From assembly GCF_001310085.1 (NCBI RefSeq), contig NZ_CP012643.1:3641501-3705500 (forward strand): 64,000 nucleotides of DNA, written 5' to 3'. This DNA comes from Rufibacter tibetensis. GTDB taxonomy: Bacteria; Bacteroidota; Bacteroidia; Cytophagales; Hymenobacteraceae. How positions within the stretch are numbered: the first letter of the stretch is position 1; every line of letters starts with the position of its first letter. Position numbers and translations under genes: made by a program. Positions 9,435-18,439 of this stretch are shown in pieces. Below the pieces are notes generated by a model. It made no database searches. It was not told the origin of the DNA and was given only the letters and a program-made list of their open reading frames with translations.

Positions 9435-10577
9435 TTATCTGGCGCTGGCCGGAGCACCACCAGTGGCCTGTGGAGCACCCACCTGGATCTTAGCGCCCTG
9501 ACGAAGGTTCTGGATTCCTTCCAACACAATCACATCACCGGCTTTAAGGCCTTCACGGGCTACAATCTTATCCTGGAAGCGGGTGCCTAACAAAATGTTC
9601 TGCTGCTGCACAGAATCTCCCTGCACTTTGTACACAAAGTATTCGCCCAGCTGCTCGGTTACCGCTTTGAAAGGCAAGGTGATTTGCTGCCCTATGTCCT
9701 GGTTTAGCACATTCACGCTCACGGTCATGCCTGCTACCAACTGGCGGCTAGGGTTGGGGAAGCTTACGCGCACTGTGATGGTCCCGCTTTGCAAGCCCAC
9801 CGCACGGTCAATAGCGGAAAGTTTCCCGGTATGGGAGTACCGGGTGCCATCGGCCAATGTTAAAGTGAAAAGGGAGTCTGGTTGCTTGCCTTGCTGAAGA
9901 CGGTTAAAGCGGGGAAGCTCCTGTTCGTTGATCACGAAATCTACGCCGGTGGGGCCGTCAGACGAGATGGTGTTCAGGAGGGTGGTGCCCGGGCTTACCT
10001 GAGAACCTACGCGCACCTGAGAGATGCCAATGGTACCGCTAAAGGGAGCATTGATAACCGAGTACCCTAAATCTGTAGAGGCACTGGATACCTGGGCACG
10101 GGCCACGGCTACTTGGGCACGAGCCGTTTCCACATCAGCGCGGGCATAATCTACGCGCTGGCGGGCAATAGCATCTTGTTTGGCCAGGTTCTCATAGCGT
10201 TCCAGGTCTTTCTGAACCCGGTTCAGGTTTGCCTGGGCGCTGCGCACGTTGGCCTGCGCCTGCCGATAAGCCGCCATGTATTTGGTGCGGTCAATCTCAT
10301 ATATTTTCTGGCCCTTGGATACACGTTGGCCGTCTTTCACATAGATTTGAGTGATGTAGCCGCTCACCTGGGGCCGAAGCTCTACTTCATTCAGCGGGAC
10401 TACGGTGCCAGGGTAGGTATCAGTACCGGTAACGTGTTCTTCAGTGACAGTGTAGGTGTTCACGGAAACCGGACCACCCATCATGGGGCCTTGGGGTGCT
10501 GCGTCCTTTTTGCCGCAAGAAACCAGTACGGCGCTAAACAAGGAAAGCGCGGCAAAGGTGGATAAATGTAACTTCAT
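9435..10577 (-). CDS. RND efflux periplasmic adaptor (membrane fusion protein)
   Basis: This lipoprotein bridges the AcrB-like pump to the outer-membrane channel. The 380-aa protein starts MKLHLSTFAALSLFSAVLVSCGKKD, a lipobox with the acylated Cys near residue 21. A barrel-sandwich half (VELRPQVSGYITQIYVKDGQ), an alanine/glutamine-rich alpha-hairpin (QANVRSAQANLNRVQKDLERY), the returning lipoyl half (VINAPFSGTIGISQV) and the beta-barrel and membrane-proximal domains follow. That is the AcrA/MexA order. It starts 23 bases after the tolC-like gene and is co-transcribed with it. The C-terminal tail is Ala/Gly-rich. Confidence 0.94.
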   Translation of the reverse strand: MKLHLSTFAALSLFSAVLVSCGKKDAAPQGPMMGGPVSVNTYTVTEEHVTGTDTYPGTVVPLNEVELRPQVSGYITQIYVKDGQRVSKGQKIYEIDRTKYMAAYRQAQANVRSAQANLNRVQKDLERYENLAKQDAIARQRVDYARADVETARAQVAVARAQVSSASTDLGYSVINAPFSGTIGISQVRVGSQVSPGTTLLNTISSDGPTGVDFVINEQELPRFNRLQQGKQPDSLFTLTLADGTRYSHTGKLSAIDRAVGLQSGTITVRVSFPNPSRQLVAGMTVSVNVLNQDIGQQITLPFKAVTEQLGEYFVYKVQGDSVQQQNILLGTRFQDKIVAREGLKAGDVIVLEGIQNLRQGAKIQVGAPQATGGAPASAR

Positions 10578-10600
10578 GATGCTATGGTTTTTCTCTCTGA

Positions 10601-11929
10601 TTAGTAGTTAGTGGCAATGGTACCCAGGGCGCGCTGCACATCCAGTTTGCTGGATAGCACGTTGTAAAGAGCATTGTAATAGTTAAGTTGAGCCGTTCTG
10701 AGGTCGGTTTCAGCCACAATCAAATCCAGATAGGCTTTGATGCCTTCGTTGTACTGCAGCTTGATCACGTTGTACACGTCTTCGGCGAGCTGCACATTGC
10801 TTTGCAGCGTGAGCCAGTCATTGTAGTCGCTTTTGTAATTGGCCAAGGCCGTCTGGTACTCGGTGTTGATCCTGCGCTGGACGTTCTGCAACTCCACATT
10901 CAGGCTTTCTTCCTGCAATTCAGAGATGCGCACATTCTGCAATCTTCGGCCACCCTGGAAAATAGGAATGCCCACTTGCAGCCCCAAAGCCGAAGTTGGG
11001 TAGGCTTGGCTGTAGATATCTCCTAAATTAGAGCTGAAGAACGTTGGGTTGTAGTTCACAAAAGCCGACGCGGTGGGCAGAAAGCCCCACCGGTGGTAGC
11101 GGGTGTTCAGCCCTTGTATCTGCCGTTGCGTCTGTATCTGCTGAAACTCTACCCGGTTGGTAAAGGCCACTGTTTGGGCCGTATCAATCAGAATATTTTG
11201 CTGCATCTGGTTGTAGTCATAGGCCAGCGTAAGCGGGGAGTTTACGGGTAAGCCCATCAGTTCCTGCAACAAGGCGGTGCTGGATTTGATCGCTTCCTGG
11301 GTTCTTTTGCGGTCGGCCTTGATGCTGTTCAAGGTAATGGAGGCGCGTTGGTAATCGGTTTTGTCTACCAGACCCTGCTCATATTGAGCACGGGCATCGC
11401 GGTACTGTTTTTCCTGGCGTACAATGTTCTCGTTCAGAATCCGGAGCTGCTCCTGGCTGAGGAGAATGTTGTAAAAAGCCTTGCTCACGTCTACCACCGT
11501 GTTGATCTTGGTAGACTGGGTATTCAGGTCAAGGGCCGTTCTGGTAAAGCGGGCGGCCCGGCTGGTCAGCAGCAGATCATTGCTGTACAGTGTCTGGTTT
11601 GCCTGAAAGTTGATGTTAGAGGTGTATTTCTGCCCGATGGTAATCACCTGGTCGCCGAACACGCTCTGTGGGCGTTTAATGTTGTGCGTGAACGCGTAAT
11701 TAGCCGCCACCTGCGGCAACCAACCTGACAATTGTGCCCTGATCTGGCGCTCGCCAATTTCTTCTTCTATTTGCGCCTGCTGCACTTGCGCCTGATTTTT
11801 CAGGGCATAGGCCACGCACTGCTCCAGCGTCAGCCGGCCGGCGGTGCTATCTGGGGTCACCTGGGCCAACAATGCCACAGGTGCCAGAAGGCAACTGAGC
11901 AGCAGCATCAGATACGTTGATCTCTTCAT
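10601..11929 (-). CDS. TolC-family outer-membrane efflux protein
   Basis: This is the outer-membrane exit duct of the tripartite pump. The 442-aa protein has a Sec signal (MKRSTYLMLLLSCLLAPVALLAQ) and two tandem outer-membrane-efflux repeats. Each has long amphipathic helices (LTLEQCVAYALKNQAQVQQAQ; later ISELQEESLNVELQNVQRRINTEYQTALANY) and a short beta segment. The repeat end LQYNEGIKAYLDLIVAETDLRTAQLNYYNALYN is diagnostic. It lies between the tetR gene (42 bases) and the adaptor (23 bases), the first structural gene of the operon. The start is the ATG at 11929. Confidence 0.94.
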   Translation of the reverse strand: MKRSTYLMLLLSCLLAPVALLAQVTPDSTAGRLTLEQCVAYALKNQAQVQQAQIEEEIGERQIRAQLSGWLPQVAANYAFTHNIKRPQSVFGDQVITIGQKYTSNINFQANQTLYSNDLLLTSRAARFTRTALDLNTQSTKINTVVDVSKAFYNILLSQEQLRILNENIVRQEKQYRDARAQYEQGLVDKTDYQRASITLNSIKADRKRTQEAIKSSTALLQELMGLPVNSPLTLAYDYNQMQQNILIDTAQTVAFTNRVEFQQIQTQRQIQGLNTRYHRWGFLPTASAFVNYNPTFFSSNLGDIYSQAYPTSALGLQVGIPIFQGGRRLQNVRISELQEESLNVELQNVQRRINTEYQTALANYKSDYNDWLTLQSNVQLAEDVYNVIKLQYNEGIKAYLDLIVAETDLRTAQLNYYNALYNVLSSKLDVQRALGTIATNY

Positions 11930-11971
11930 AGGTACTGGTAAATGAATTATATAAGGGGATGGGGGGTGTAG

Positions 11972-12544
11972 TTAAAGCTTCCGGATGCTGTCCCAGACCA
12001 TTTGGGCCAGTTGGTTGAATTCCTTGTCGGTTAGCTGTACTTTTCCGTCAAGGTGCACCTTGGCTGCGGTCATGATGCTACTGTGGATCATAATGGCCAT
12101 TAGTCTATAATCCAGATCCCGGAGGATGCCGTGCTGTTGGGCCAACTTAATGAACTGCCTGATCTCATTCTGAACCCGCTCTTCCTGTTCTTGCGGACAG
12201 CGTGGGTAGTAGGGCGAATTCACGAACTGCTCAATAAAGAACAGGACATTAGGGTTTTGGATGTAGAACTGACAGCGGCTAATCCAGCGCAGAAAAAAGC
12301 TCTCCTTCAGGCCCATGTCGTCGCGCAGGTTCCGCTCCATGGCTTGCTGTACCTGATTTTGGGTGTAAGTAAACAGCTCCATGATCAGCGTGTCTTTGCT
12401 GTCAAAATAATGGTAAATGGTTCCGGCTGCTACGCCGGCCCTTTTGGCCACTAAACTCATGGGGGTTCCATGGAATCCATTCTCCTTAATCAACTTCAGG
12501 GTACTTTCCAGTATCGCCTTTTTCTTCTCTGCTATGATCTCCAA
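11972..12544 (-). CDS. TetR/AcrR-family repressor, probable regulator of the efflux operon
   Basis: This is a DNA-binding repressor that likely senses pump substrates. The 190-aa product has an N-terminal helix-turn-helix (TPMSLVAKRAGVAAGTIYHYFDSKDTLIMELF, residues ~26-58) and a variable ligand-binding C-terminal half. The reading frame has no usable ATG. An in-frame TGA lies 33 bases upstream of the TTG at 12544, so TTG, giving MEIIAEKKKAILES, is the best start; the helix-turn-helix position agrees. It is the promoter-proximal gene of tetR-tolC-adaptor-acrB. Autoregulation through the palindrome at 12565-12574 is inferred from position. Confidence 0.9.
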   Translation of the reverse strand: MEIIAEKKKAILESTLKLIKENGFHGTPMSLVAKRAGVAAGTIYHYFDSKDTLIMELFTYTQNQVQQAMERNLRDDMGLKESFFLRWISRCQFYIQNPNVLFFIEQFVNSPYYPRCPQEQEERVQNEIRQFIKLAQQHGILRDLDYRLMAIMIHSSIMTAAKVHLDGKVQLTDKEFNQLAQMVWDSIRKL

Positions 12545-12564
12545 CTCGTTTCTTATCTTTCTAT

Positions 12565-12574
12565 TGAACGTTCA
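12565..12574. promoter_or_regulatory. Candidate TetR operator palindrome
   Basis: TGAACGTTCA is a perfect 10-bp palindrome that ends 20 bases before the TTG start of the tetR-like gene. TetR/AcrR regulators commonly bind such sites next to their own gene, with induction when ligand binds. Position and symmetry are seen; binding is inferred. Confidence 0.55.
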
Positions 12575-12872
12575 TTCGGTATGCAAAGGAACGGACAAAA
12601 GCAGGAACCATGCAAAGACTTTAACATTTGAATCCTATTTTGTAAATCTAAACTGTTCTTTGATTTTGGATAATGTGTTAATTTTCAATGATTTATATAA
12701 GGTTGATTGCAGAGGTATCTTTCAGGATACCAAAGAGAGGCAAATGATTTATAAGACCTGTTTCAGTGCTAGTTTTTGAAAAGCAGGCTGTTAACAGGCA
12801 GGGTACCTGTTTAGTGGAACCATTGGAAAGCACTCTATAAGAGCGTTACTATAAAAGAAAAGAAGACCAAAT

Positions 12873-12902
12873 CGTCCCCCTTTGAAGGGGGTAGGGGGAT
12901 GA
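12873..12902 (+). repeat. Short hairpin-forming intergenic repeat, copy A
   Basis: This 30-base C/G-rich unit begins CGTCCCCCTTTGAAGGGGG and continues TAGGGGGATGA. CCCCCTT can pair with AAGGGGG. A near-identical copy lies in inverted orientation at 13030-13060 in the same 596-base gap. The rest of the gap (12575-13140) is AT-rich and shows no gene. Confidence 0.7.
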
Positions 12903-13029
12903 CCTTGGCCGAAGAAGAGGCGAGCACCTTTTGCTACGGAGTGCCTAGCTTTGGTATGGAACCCAAAAGGGCAACTACAAGGGATTTCCCCTACTTATAT
13001 TTTGGCAACACCATCACCAGCAGGAGTAA

Positions 13030-13060
13030 TCATCCCCCTACCCCCCTTCAATGGGGGACG
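13030..13060 (-). repeat. Short hairpin-forming intergenic repeat, copy B (inverted)
   Basis: This is the reverse complement of copy A with one extra base and one substitution (TCATCCCCCTACCCCCCTTC followed by AATGGGGGACG). The pair brackets about 127 bases of noncoding DNA between the efflux regulator and ypdA. Confidence 0.7.
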
Positions 13061-13140
13061 GAATGCGTAGGAACTTTGTGTAAATGGATAAACTGCTTTA
13101 TGAGCCGTTTTCAAAAAAGTATGCCTGAAATGGAGAATGA

Positions 13141-14124
13141 TCAGGATAGTCTGTCCTGCTCTACAATATGCTGCACAATCTTTTCGGCATGGTCACGGGA
13201 GTTTTCAATAAACCAAAGGTGGGTGTCCATACCACCGCAGACTACGCCTGCCAGGTAAAGACCTTGCTGGTTTGTTTCCATGGTTTGGGTGTTGTGCTGC
13301 GGGTATAACTTTTCATCGGGAGAAAGCTCCACGCCAAACTTCCGGAGCAAGTCAAAATTGGGTTTGTAACCGGTAAGCGCCAGCACGAAATCGTTTTCAA
13401 TGGTGATCAATCCTTCCGGCGTCATGACATCCACTTCCCCCGGCCTGATGGCGGTGATACAGGAATTGAAGTGGGCCTTGATGCTGCCTTCAGAAATACG
13501 GTTTTCTACGTCTGGGCGTACCCAGTACTTCACCCGGCGGCCAATCTCGGGTCCGCGCACTACCATGGTGACTTCGGCACCTTTACGGTATGTTTCCAAA
13601 GCGGCATCTACTGAGGAGTTGCTGGCCCCCACCACCACTACTTTCTGCAACGCATAATAATGGGGGTCTTTGTAGTAGTGCGTTACGTGCGGCAGGTCTT
13701 CGCCGGGAATGCCCATCAACGCCGGTAAATCATAGAAACCGGTGGAGATGATCACTTTGCGGGCGTGGTAAGTGCCTTTGACCGTCTCCACTTCAAACCT
13801 GTTTTTGGTTTTCTGCACTGAAAGCACTTCTTCAAACAACCGCAGGTTCAGGTTGAATTTGAGCGTCACCCGACGGTAATACTCCAGGGCCTCGTTCCGG
13901 CGCGGCTTGGGATTGTCTGAAATGAAAGGAACTCCGCCAATCTCCAGTTTCTCAGAGGTAGAGAAAAACGTCATGGTCACCGGGTAGTTGTACAACGAGT
14001 TCACCAAGGCGCCTTTGTCAATAATCACGTAGGAGAGGCCCGCTTTTTGAGCCTCTATGCCACACGTTAAGCCAATGGGCCCCGCGCCAATAATCACAAG
14101 GTCAAATTCTGAAGGAGTACGCAT
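13141..14124 (-). CDS. ypdA: YpdA family putative bacillithiol disulfide reductase
   Basis: This is a flavoprotein that reduces oxidised bacillithiol with NADPH in the cytoplasm, maintaining thiol redox balance. The 327-aa length is typical. DLVIIGAGPIGLTCGIEAQKAG (residues ~9-30) is the FAD-binding Rossmann motif. VVVGASNSSVDAALE (~165-180) is the NADPH site. LALTGYKPNFDLL and GLYLAGVVCGGMDTHLWFIENSRDHAEKI near the C-terminus match YpdA rather than thioredoxin reductase, which has a CxxC that is absent here. It is monocistronic, and its start codon lies only 4 bases from a TAGATTTG (-7-like) element, so a very short leader is possible. Confidence 0.88.
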   Translation of the reverse strand: MRTPSEFDLVIIGAGPIGLTCGIEAQKAGLSYVIIDKGALVNSLYNYPVTMTFFSTSEKLEIGGVPFISDNPKPRRNEALEYYRRVTLKFNLNLRLFEEVLSVQKTKNRFEVETVKGTYHARKVIISTGFYDLPALMGIPGEDLPHVTHYYKDPHYYALQKVVVVGASNSSVDAALETYRKGAEVTMVVRGPEIGRRVKYWVRPDVENRISEGSIKAHFNSCITAIRPGEVDVMTPEGLITIENDFVLALTGYKPNFDLLRKFGVELSPDEKLYPQHNTQTMETNQQGLYLAGVVCGGMDTHLWFIENSRDHAEKIVQHIVEQDRLS

Positions 14125-14266
14125 GCTGCAAATCTACGAGGGATAATGAAAAGAGTAGGAGGAATACCATGTAACAATTTGATCCTACAGAAAAGGTGGT
14201 TCCTGCAAAACGAACTAATACTCAGTAAGTTCGTACTTCTACTATACTAATCTAAGGCTTATTACT

Positions 14267-14866
14267 ATGAAAAATCTAACTATACTTTTTGTTCTGATCT
14301 TATCAGGATTCACGTTTGCCTGCAGCGAATCTGGCAAACGAATTGAAAACGCTGATTCTGTGGCAGAGATGGCTACAAATGATACGGCTGTGCTATACAG
14401 AGACGAAGCAGTCTGGGAAAACATAGATTTTGATGCTCCCGTTGTAAATGTACCTGACCTGGCCGGTTCAGATGTGACGGTGCGCGGCAATGACTCCGTC
14501 ACCATTTACCAGGCCAGCCAGGATATTTTATTTGACGTGGATAAAGCGGAAATAAAGGAATCTGGAAAAGCGAGTTTACAAAAGATAGCTGCCAACATAA
14601 AAGAACGTACCCAGGGCGAGGGGATGATCCGGGTGTTTGGCTTTACAGACTCTACCGCCAGCAAAGAATACAACATGGAACTAGGGAAGGAGCGGGCCAA
14701 AGCAGTAGAAGATTGGATGACCTCTAACGCTGGATTCGAAGGTGACAGAATCAAGGTAATCTCAAAAGGCCAGCAAGATCCCATTGCTACGAATAAAACT
14801 GCCGAAGGACGTCAGCAAAACCGACGGGTGGAGATTGTGGTGTTGAAAGGACAGGCGAACGACTAG
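14267..14866 (+). CDS. OmpA-family lipoprotein
   Basis: This is probably an outer-membrane lipoprotein that anchors to peptidoglycan. The 199-aa product starts MKNLTILFVLILSGFTFACSES with a lipobox Cys near residue 19. About 60 residues of acidic linker follow, then an OmpA C-terminal domain: ILFDVDKAEIKESGKASLQKIA (~85-105), VFGFTDSTASKEYNMELGKERAKAVEDW (~120-150) and ATNKTAEGRQQNRRVEIVV at the end, holding the peptidoglycan-binding Asp and Arg positions. It is a single gene with a strong terminator behind it. An imperfect inverted repeat CGAACT/AGTTCG (14211-14233) lies just upstream; its role is unknown. Confidence 0.88.
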   Translation: MKNLTILFVLILSGFTFACSESGKRIENADSVAEMATNDTAVLYRDEAVWENIDFDAPVVNVPDLAGSDVTVRGNDSVTIYQASQDILFDVDKAEIKESGKASLQKIAANIKERTQGEGMIRVFGFTDSTASKEYNMELGKERAKAVEDWMTSNAGFEGDRIKVISKGQQDPIATNKTAEGRQQNRRVEIVVLKGQAND

Positions 14867-14922
14867 TTTCAACCACCAGAAAGGAGCTGCATATTTGGGC
14901 TCATTTCTAATTATAAGATAAA

Positions 14923-14967
14923 GTAAGAAAGCCAGCTTGTCTATCTTTGACGAGCTGGCTTTCTTAC
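14923..14967 (+). terminator. Long perfect-stem terminator after the OmpA lipoprotein gene
   Basis: Two 15-base arms (GTAAGAAAGCCAGCT and its exact complement) enclose a 15-base loop. The stem is flanked by A- and T-rich sequence. The rest of 14968-15190 shows no gene. Confidence 0.75.
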
Positions 14968-15190
14968 ATTTTGAACAGTCCTTAATGATAAAGGGAATTA
15001 GATGTTTGGAGAACTGTTGCTCTTAGAGAAACAACACCTTACATTCTTAAGTAAGTTTTGAGTAACAGCATCTCTGCATGTTCCCTTTTTATGCATAGTT
15101 TTTAAAGCAGTTTTTCAATTCTAGCCTAAAAAGAGGTATTCCGTATATTCAATTCCATCACATTATCACCCATTGCTTCAATAGTACAGA

Positions 15191-17377
15191 ATGAACAGGA
15201 AAGTCCGGGAGCTACAGTATTTCTTCTACAGTCAGAACTTCTATGATGGCATCAGAGTCACCATTGCAGCGCTGGTACCCGCACTTTTGATGTCATACTT
15301 GGGGCATTTTGAAATGGGAATCGCCATTTCTTTGGGGGCTATTGGTGTGAGTTTGGCAGATTCGCCCGGACCCATGCTCCACAAAAGAAACGGAATGCTT
15401 GCAGGTATTGGGGTTTGCACGCTGGTGGCTTTGCTGACAGGCTTCGCCCGGATGAACGTGTACACCCTGGGGCTGGAGATTCTGGTCGTCAGCTTTGTGT
15501 TGTCAATGTTGCTGGTGTACGGCATGCGGGCTTCGTTCATTGGCATGGGCGGTTTGCTGGTGCTCGTTTTAACCATGGACCGGGCACTTACCCCAGAGAT
15601 GGTGTTGGTGAACAGTGCCCTGGTCATGAGCGGTGGGGTGTGGTACCTGCTGCTTAGTTTAGTAACCAACAAGGTGTTGCCTTATAGACCGGCCCAGCAG
15701 GAACTGGGAGAATGTATAAGGGAAGTAGCCAAATTCGTTCGGCTGAAAGCCGCCTTTTACCTGCCCGGTACAGATGTAGACCAGACCTACCGGCAGCTTA
15801 TTTCGCAACAGATTCTGGTAAATGAGAAGCAGGCCTTGGTGCGCGAGATGCTGTTTAAGAGCCGGCAGATTGTAAAGGAATCTACGGAGGCAGGCCGCAC
15901 GCTGGTCATGACCTTTGTGGACATGGTAGACATATATGAGCAGGTAACGGCTATTCATTATGATTACACCGCCATCAGGGAGCGGTTTGGGGCCACGGGC
16001 ATCTTGCCGGAGATAGGTCACTTTATTGAATTCCTGGCAGATGAACTGGACAACATTGGGTTTGCCATTCAAGCCAACCTGAAGCACAGAAACCAGCCTG
16101 ACGTAATGGGCAAACTGGACACCCTTAAAGCAAAGATTGATGCCATTGGGGAGCAGCAGGGTCAAAGCGGGAACCTGGTGCTGAAGAAGATCTTTGTGAA
16201 CATCAGGACCATTGTCCAGCGCTTAACTGCTATAAGAACGTACTTCAGCGCCCATTCAGACCAGGTGCAGCGCAGGGTGAAGGAGCTGGAGTTTGCCCCG
16301 TTTTTGTCGCACCAGACCATAGACCCCAAGGTATTCTGGAACAACTTAACCTTTGAATCATCGGTGTTCAGGTTTTCTTTTAGGGTGGCGCTGGTGTCTT
16401 TGTTTGCCTACTCGCTCACTAAAATCTTCCCCTATGGGCAGCACAGTTACTGGGTCTTATTGACGGTCATCTTCCTGTTGAAACCCGCCTTCAGCTTGAC
16501 CAAACAGCGGAACATCCAGCGGGTGATTGGCACGGTGGTGGGTGGAGCCATTGGATTGCTGATCTTGTATCTGGTGCAGGATGAGCGGCTGCAGTTTGTG
16601 TTCCTGCTTCTTTTCATGACCGGTTTCTACAGCGTGCAGCGCATCAATTATGTGCTAAGCGTCATTCTCATGACCCCCTTCATGCTGATCCTGTTCAATT
16701 TTCTGGGCGGCGGAAGTCTGGCCATTGTGCAGGAGCGGGTGGTAGATACCGTAGTGGGCTGCGCCATTGCCTTTGCCTCTACGTATTTTGTTTTTCCTAA
16801 CTGGGAGTCTAAACAGGTAGGCAAATTCATGCAGGCGGCGCTCAAAGCCAATCTGCGGTACCTGCAGGTGTTAACCGATTTGTTCGCCGGAAAAGACGTG
16901 CAGGAAGTGGAGTACAAACTGGCCCGAAAAGAAGTGTACGTGAGTTCTGCCAACCTGTCGGCGGCGTTCCAGCGCATGACCGGAGAGCCTAAAAGCAAGC
17001 AGCTCAATGGCCGTGACATCTACCAGTTTGTGGTGCTCAACCACATTTTATCCTCCTACATTGCCACCATTGTATCGGCTAGGCTCCGGCAAGAAACCGG
17101 GAGCTATCCTAACAAAACCTTTCTCCGAACCCTGAGGCGTGCCACAATATCTCTCACCGACGCCTTGAAAACCCTGGATCCTACCTATGTAGTGCCTGAA
17201 GTTGTAAGCAAAACCAATGAACCCGAAGGTCAGGAAAAGACAGAATTTACCTCAGACGAACAATTGCTGAAAGAGCAGCTCGAGTTCATTAGAAAGGTAA
17301 GTGCAGAACTCCTGAAGATCACCGCTGCCATTCAAGGAGTACCGGCCCAGGCAGAAATTACCCCCGCTTATTCCTGA
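15191..17377 (+). CDS. FUSC-family (YccS/YhfK-like) integral membrane protein
   Basis: FUSC/aromatic acid exporter family proteins are inner-membrane proteins thought to export aromatic acids or similar compounds. The 728-aa product has two blocks of about five to six membrane helices (residues ~17-165 and ~395-540), each followed by a long soluble helical domain. That is the YccS layout. SLGAIGVSLADSPGPMLHKRNGML in the first half and GQHSYWVLLTVIFLLKPAFSLTKQRNIQRVIGTVVGG in the second are family hallmarks. The start is the ATG at 15191. No partner MFP gene adjoins it, so its transport role is uncertain. Confidence 0.88.
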   Translation: MNRKVRELQYFFYSQNFYDGIRVTIAALVPALLMSYLGHFEMGIAISLGAIGVSLADSPGPMLHKRNGMLAGIGVCTLVALLTGFARMNVYTLGLEILVVSFVLSMLLVYGMRASFIGMGGLLVLVLTMDRALTPEMVLVNSALVMSGGVWYLLLSLVTNKVLPYRPAQQELGECIREVAKFVRLKAAFYLPGTDVDQTYRQLISQQILVNEKQALVREMLFKSRQIVKESTEAGRTLVMTFVDMVDIYEQVTAIHYDYTAIRERFGATGILPEIGHFIEFLADELDNIGFAIQANLKHRNQPDVMGKLDTLKAKIDAIGEQQGQSGNLVLKKIFVNIRTIVQRLTAIRTYFSAHSDQVQRRVKELEFAPFLSHQTIDPKVFWNNLTFESSVFRFSFRVALVSLFAYSLTKIFPYGQHSYWVLLTVIFLLKPAFSLTKQRNIQRVIGTVVGGAIGLLILYLVQDERLQFVFLLLFMTGFYSVQRINYVLSVILMTPFMLILFNFLGGGSLAIVQERVVDTVVGCAIAFASTYFVFPNWESKQVGKFMQAALKANLRYLQVLTDLFAGKDVQEVEYKLARKEVYVSSANLSAAFQRMTGEPKSKQLNGRDIYQFVVLNHILSSYIATIVSARLRQETGSYPNKTFLRTLRRATISLTDALKTLDPTYVVPEVVSKTNEPEGQEKTEFTSDEQLLKEQLEFIRKVSAELLKITAAIQGVPAQAEITPAYS

Positions 17378-17578
17378 TTTCCTCATACTTATTTATGTCG
17401 TGTTTTAGATTCTGTTTCTGGAAAAGAGGCTTGAAAGGGGGAGGGTATTTGTGAATAGGATATTAGAAGTTATATTTAGTTATCAACTATAAAGGTAAGC
17501 TTCAAGCGTCTACTGAGAGGTTGCTTCCGTAGATGTCTATTCTGCTGCATCAAACTTTTACCCTCTATTCTGAAAACT

Positions 17579-18115
17579 ATGGCTACCGTAAAATGGTCTT
17601 TGGATCCTCTGCATAGTGAAGTGCAGTTCAAAGTGAAACACCTAATGATTACCACTGTCACGGGGTACTTTCAGAGTTTTAATGTAGAGGTAGAAACCGA
17701 GGAGGAAGATTTCTCACAAGCCAGCAACATCCTTTTTACTGCCGATGTAAATTCCATTAACACCAACAACGAGCAACGCGACACCCACCTGAAGTCTTCT
17801 GAGTTCTTTGACACTGACACCCACGGCGACATTAGGTTTGTAGGAAACCACTATGAACAAACCAGTTCCGATACGGCCCGCCTGCACGGCGACCTCACCA
17901 TCAAGGGCCTTACTAAACCCGTTTCAGTGGACGTGGAATTTGGCGGTACTGTGATAGACCCCTATGGACAAACTAAGGCTGGTTTCACCGTTACTGGTAA
18001 AATAAGCCGCAAGGAATTTGACCTAACCTGGAATGCTGTAACAGAGGCAGGTAGTGTGGTGGTCAGCGATGACATTCGGGTGAATGCTGAGATACAGTTA
18101 GTAAAACAAGCTTGA
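17579..18115 (+). CDS. YceI family protein
   Basis: YceI-like proteins form a lipocalin-like beta-barrel that binds polyisoprenoid or amphiphilic lipids. The 178-aa protein starts directly with MATVKWSLDPLHSEVQFKVKHLMITTVTGYF, the canonical N-terminal strand pair. DTHLKSSEFFDTDTHGDIRFVG and LHGDLTIKGLTKPVSVDVEFGG follow, and DPYGQTKAGFTVTGKISRKEFDLTWN ends the domain. No signal peptide is seen, so this version is predicted to be cytoplasmic, unlike periplasmic E. coli YceI. It is a single gene, probably stress-related as in relatives. Confidence 0.92.
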   Translation: MATVKWSLDPLHSEVQFKVKHLMITTVTGYFQSFNVEVETEEEDFSQASNILFTADVNSINTNNEQRDTHLKSSEFFDTDTHGDIRFVGNHYEQTSSDTARLHGDLTIKGLTKPVSVDVEFGGTVIDPYGQTKAGFTVTGKISRKEFDLTWNAVTEAGSVVVSDDIRVNAEIQLVKQA

Positions 18116-18439
18116 TTACTTTCTCTTCCTTTAAACAAATGGTAGTCGTTACACAGTGATTCCTTTGCTGGAGAGGAGTAATTATGCTCTAAAGTCAAGG
18201 TTTGGAGAGAGAATCAAAAAAGAAGTAGTCGCTGCAGATGGTAAACCTAATAGAATAATTTAAATAGAGGATATGAAAATTAGCAAGAGGTTACAGATGA
18301 ATCTAATAGCTGAATTACCAAAGTTATAAATATTAGAAGAAAATGGTATTTTATTAAACATTTTTATAACTGTGCCTATTTTAGAACGTATAGTTTTCAT
18401 CTGCTTATAAATGGTGAATAAGCAAAGTGAGAGTAGCGC
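18116..18439. other. Intergenic region between YceI and GAF genes, no gene seen
   Basis: The 324 bases are AT-rich. I see no ORF with a plausible start, no strong hairpin and no repeat shared with other gaps of this window. Confidence 0.5.

Noticed and set aside
8728-9501. 257-codon plus-strand frame
   Set aside because: It is antisense to the acrB-like gene and runs across the gene junction; composition is low-complexity His/Gly/Arg typical of shadow frames.
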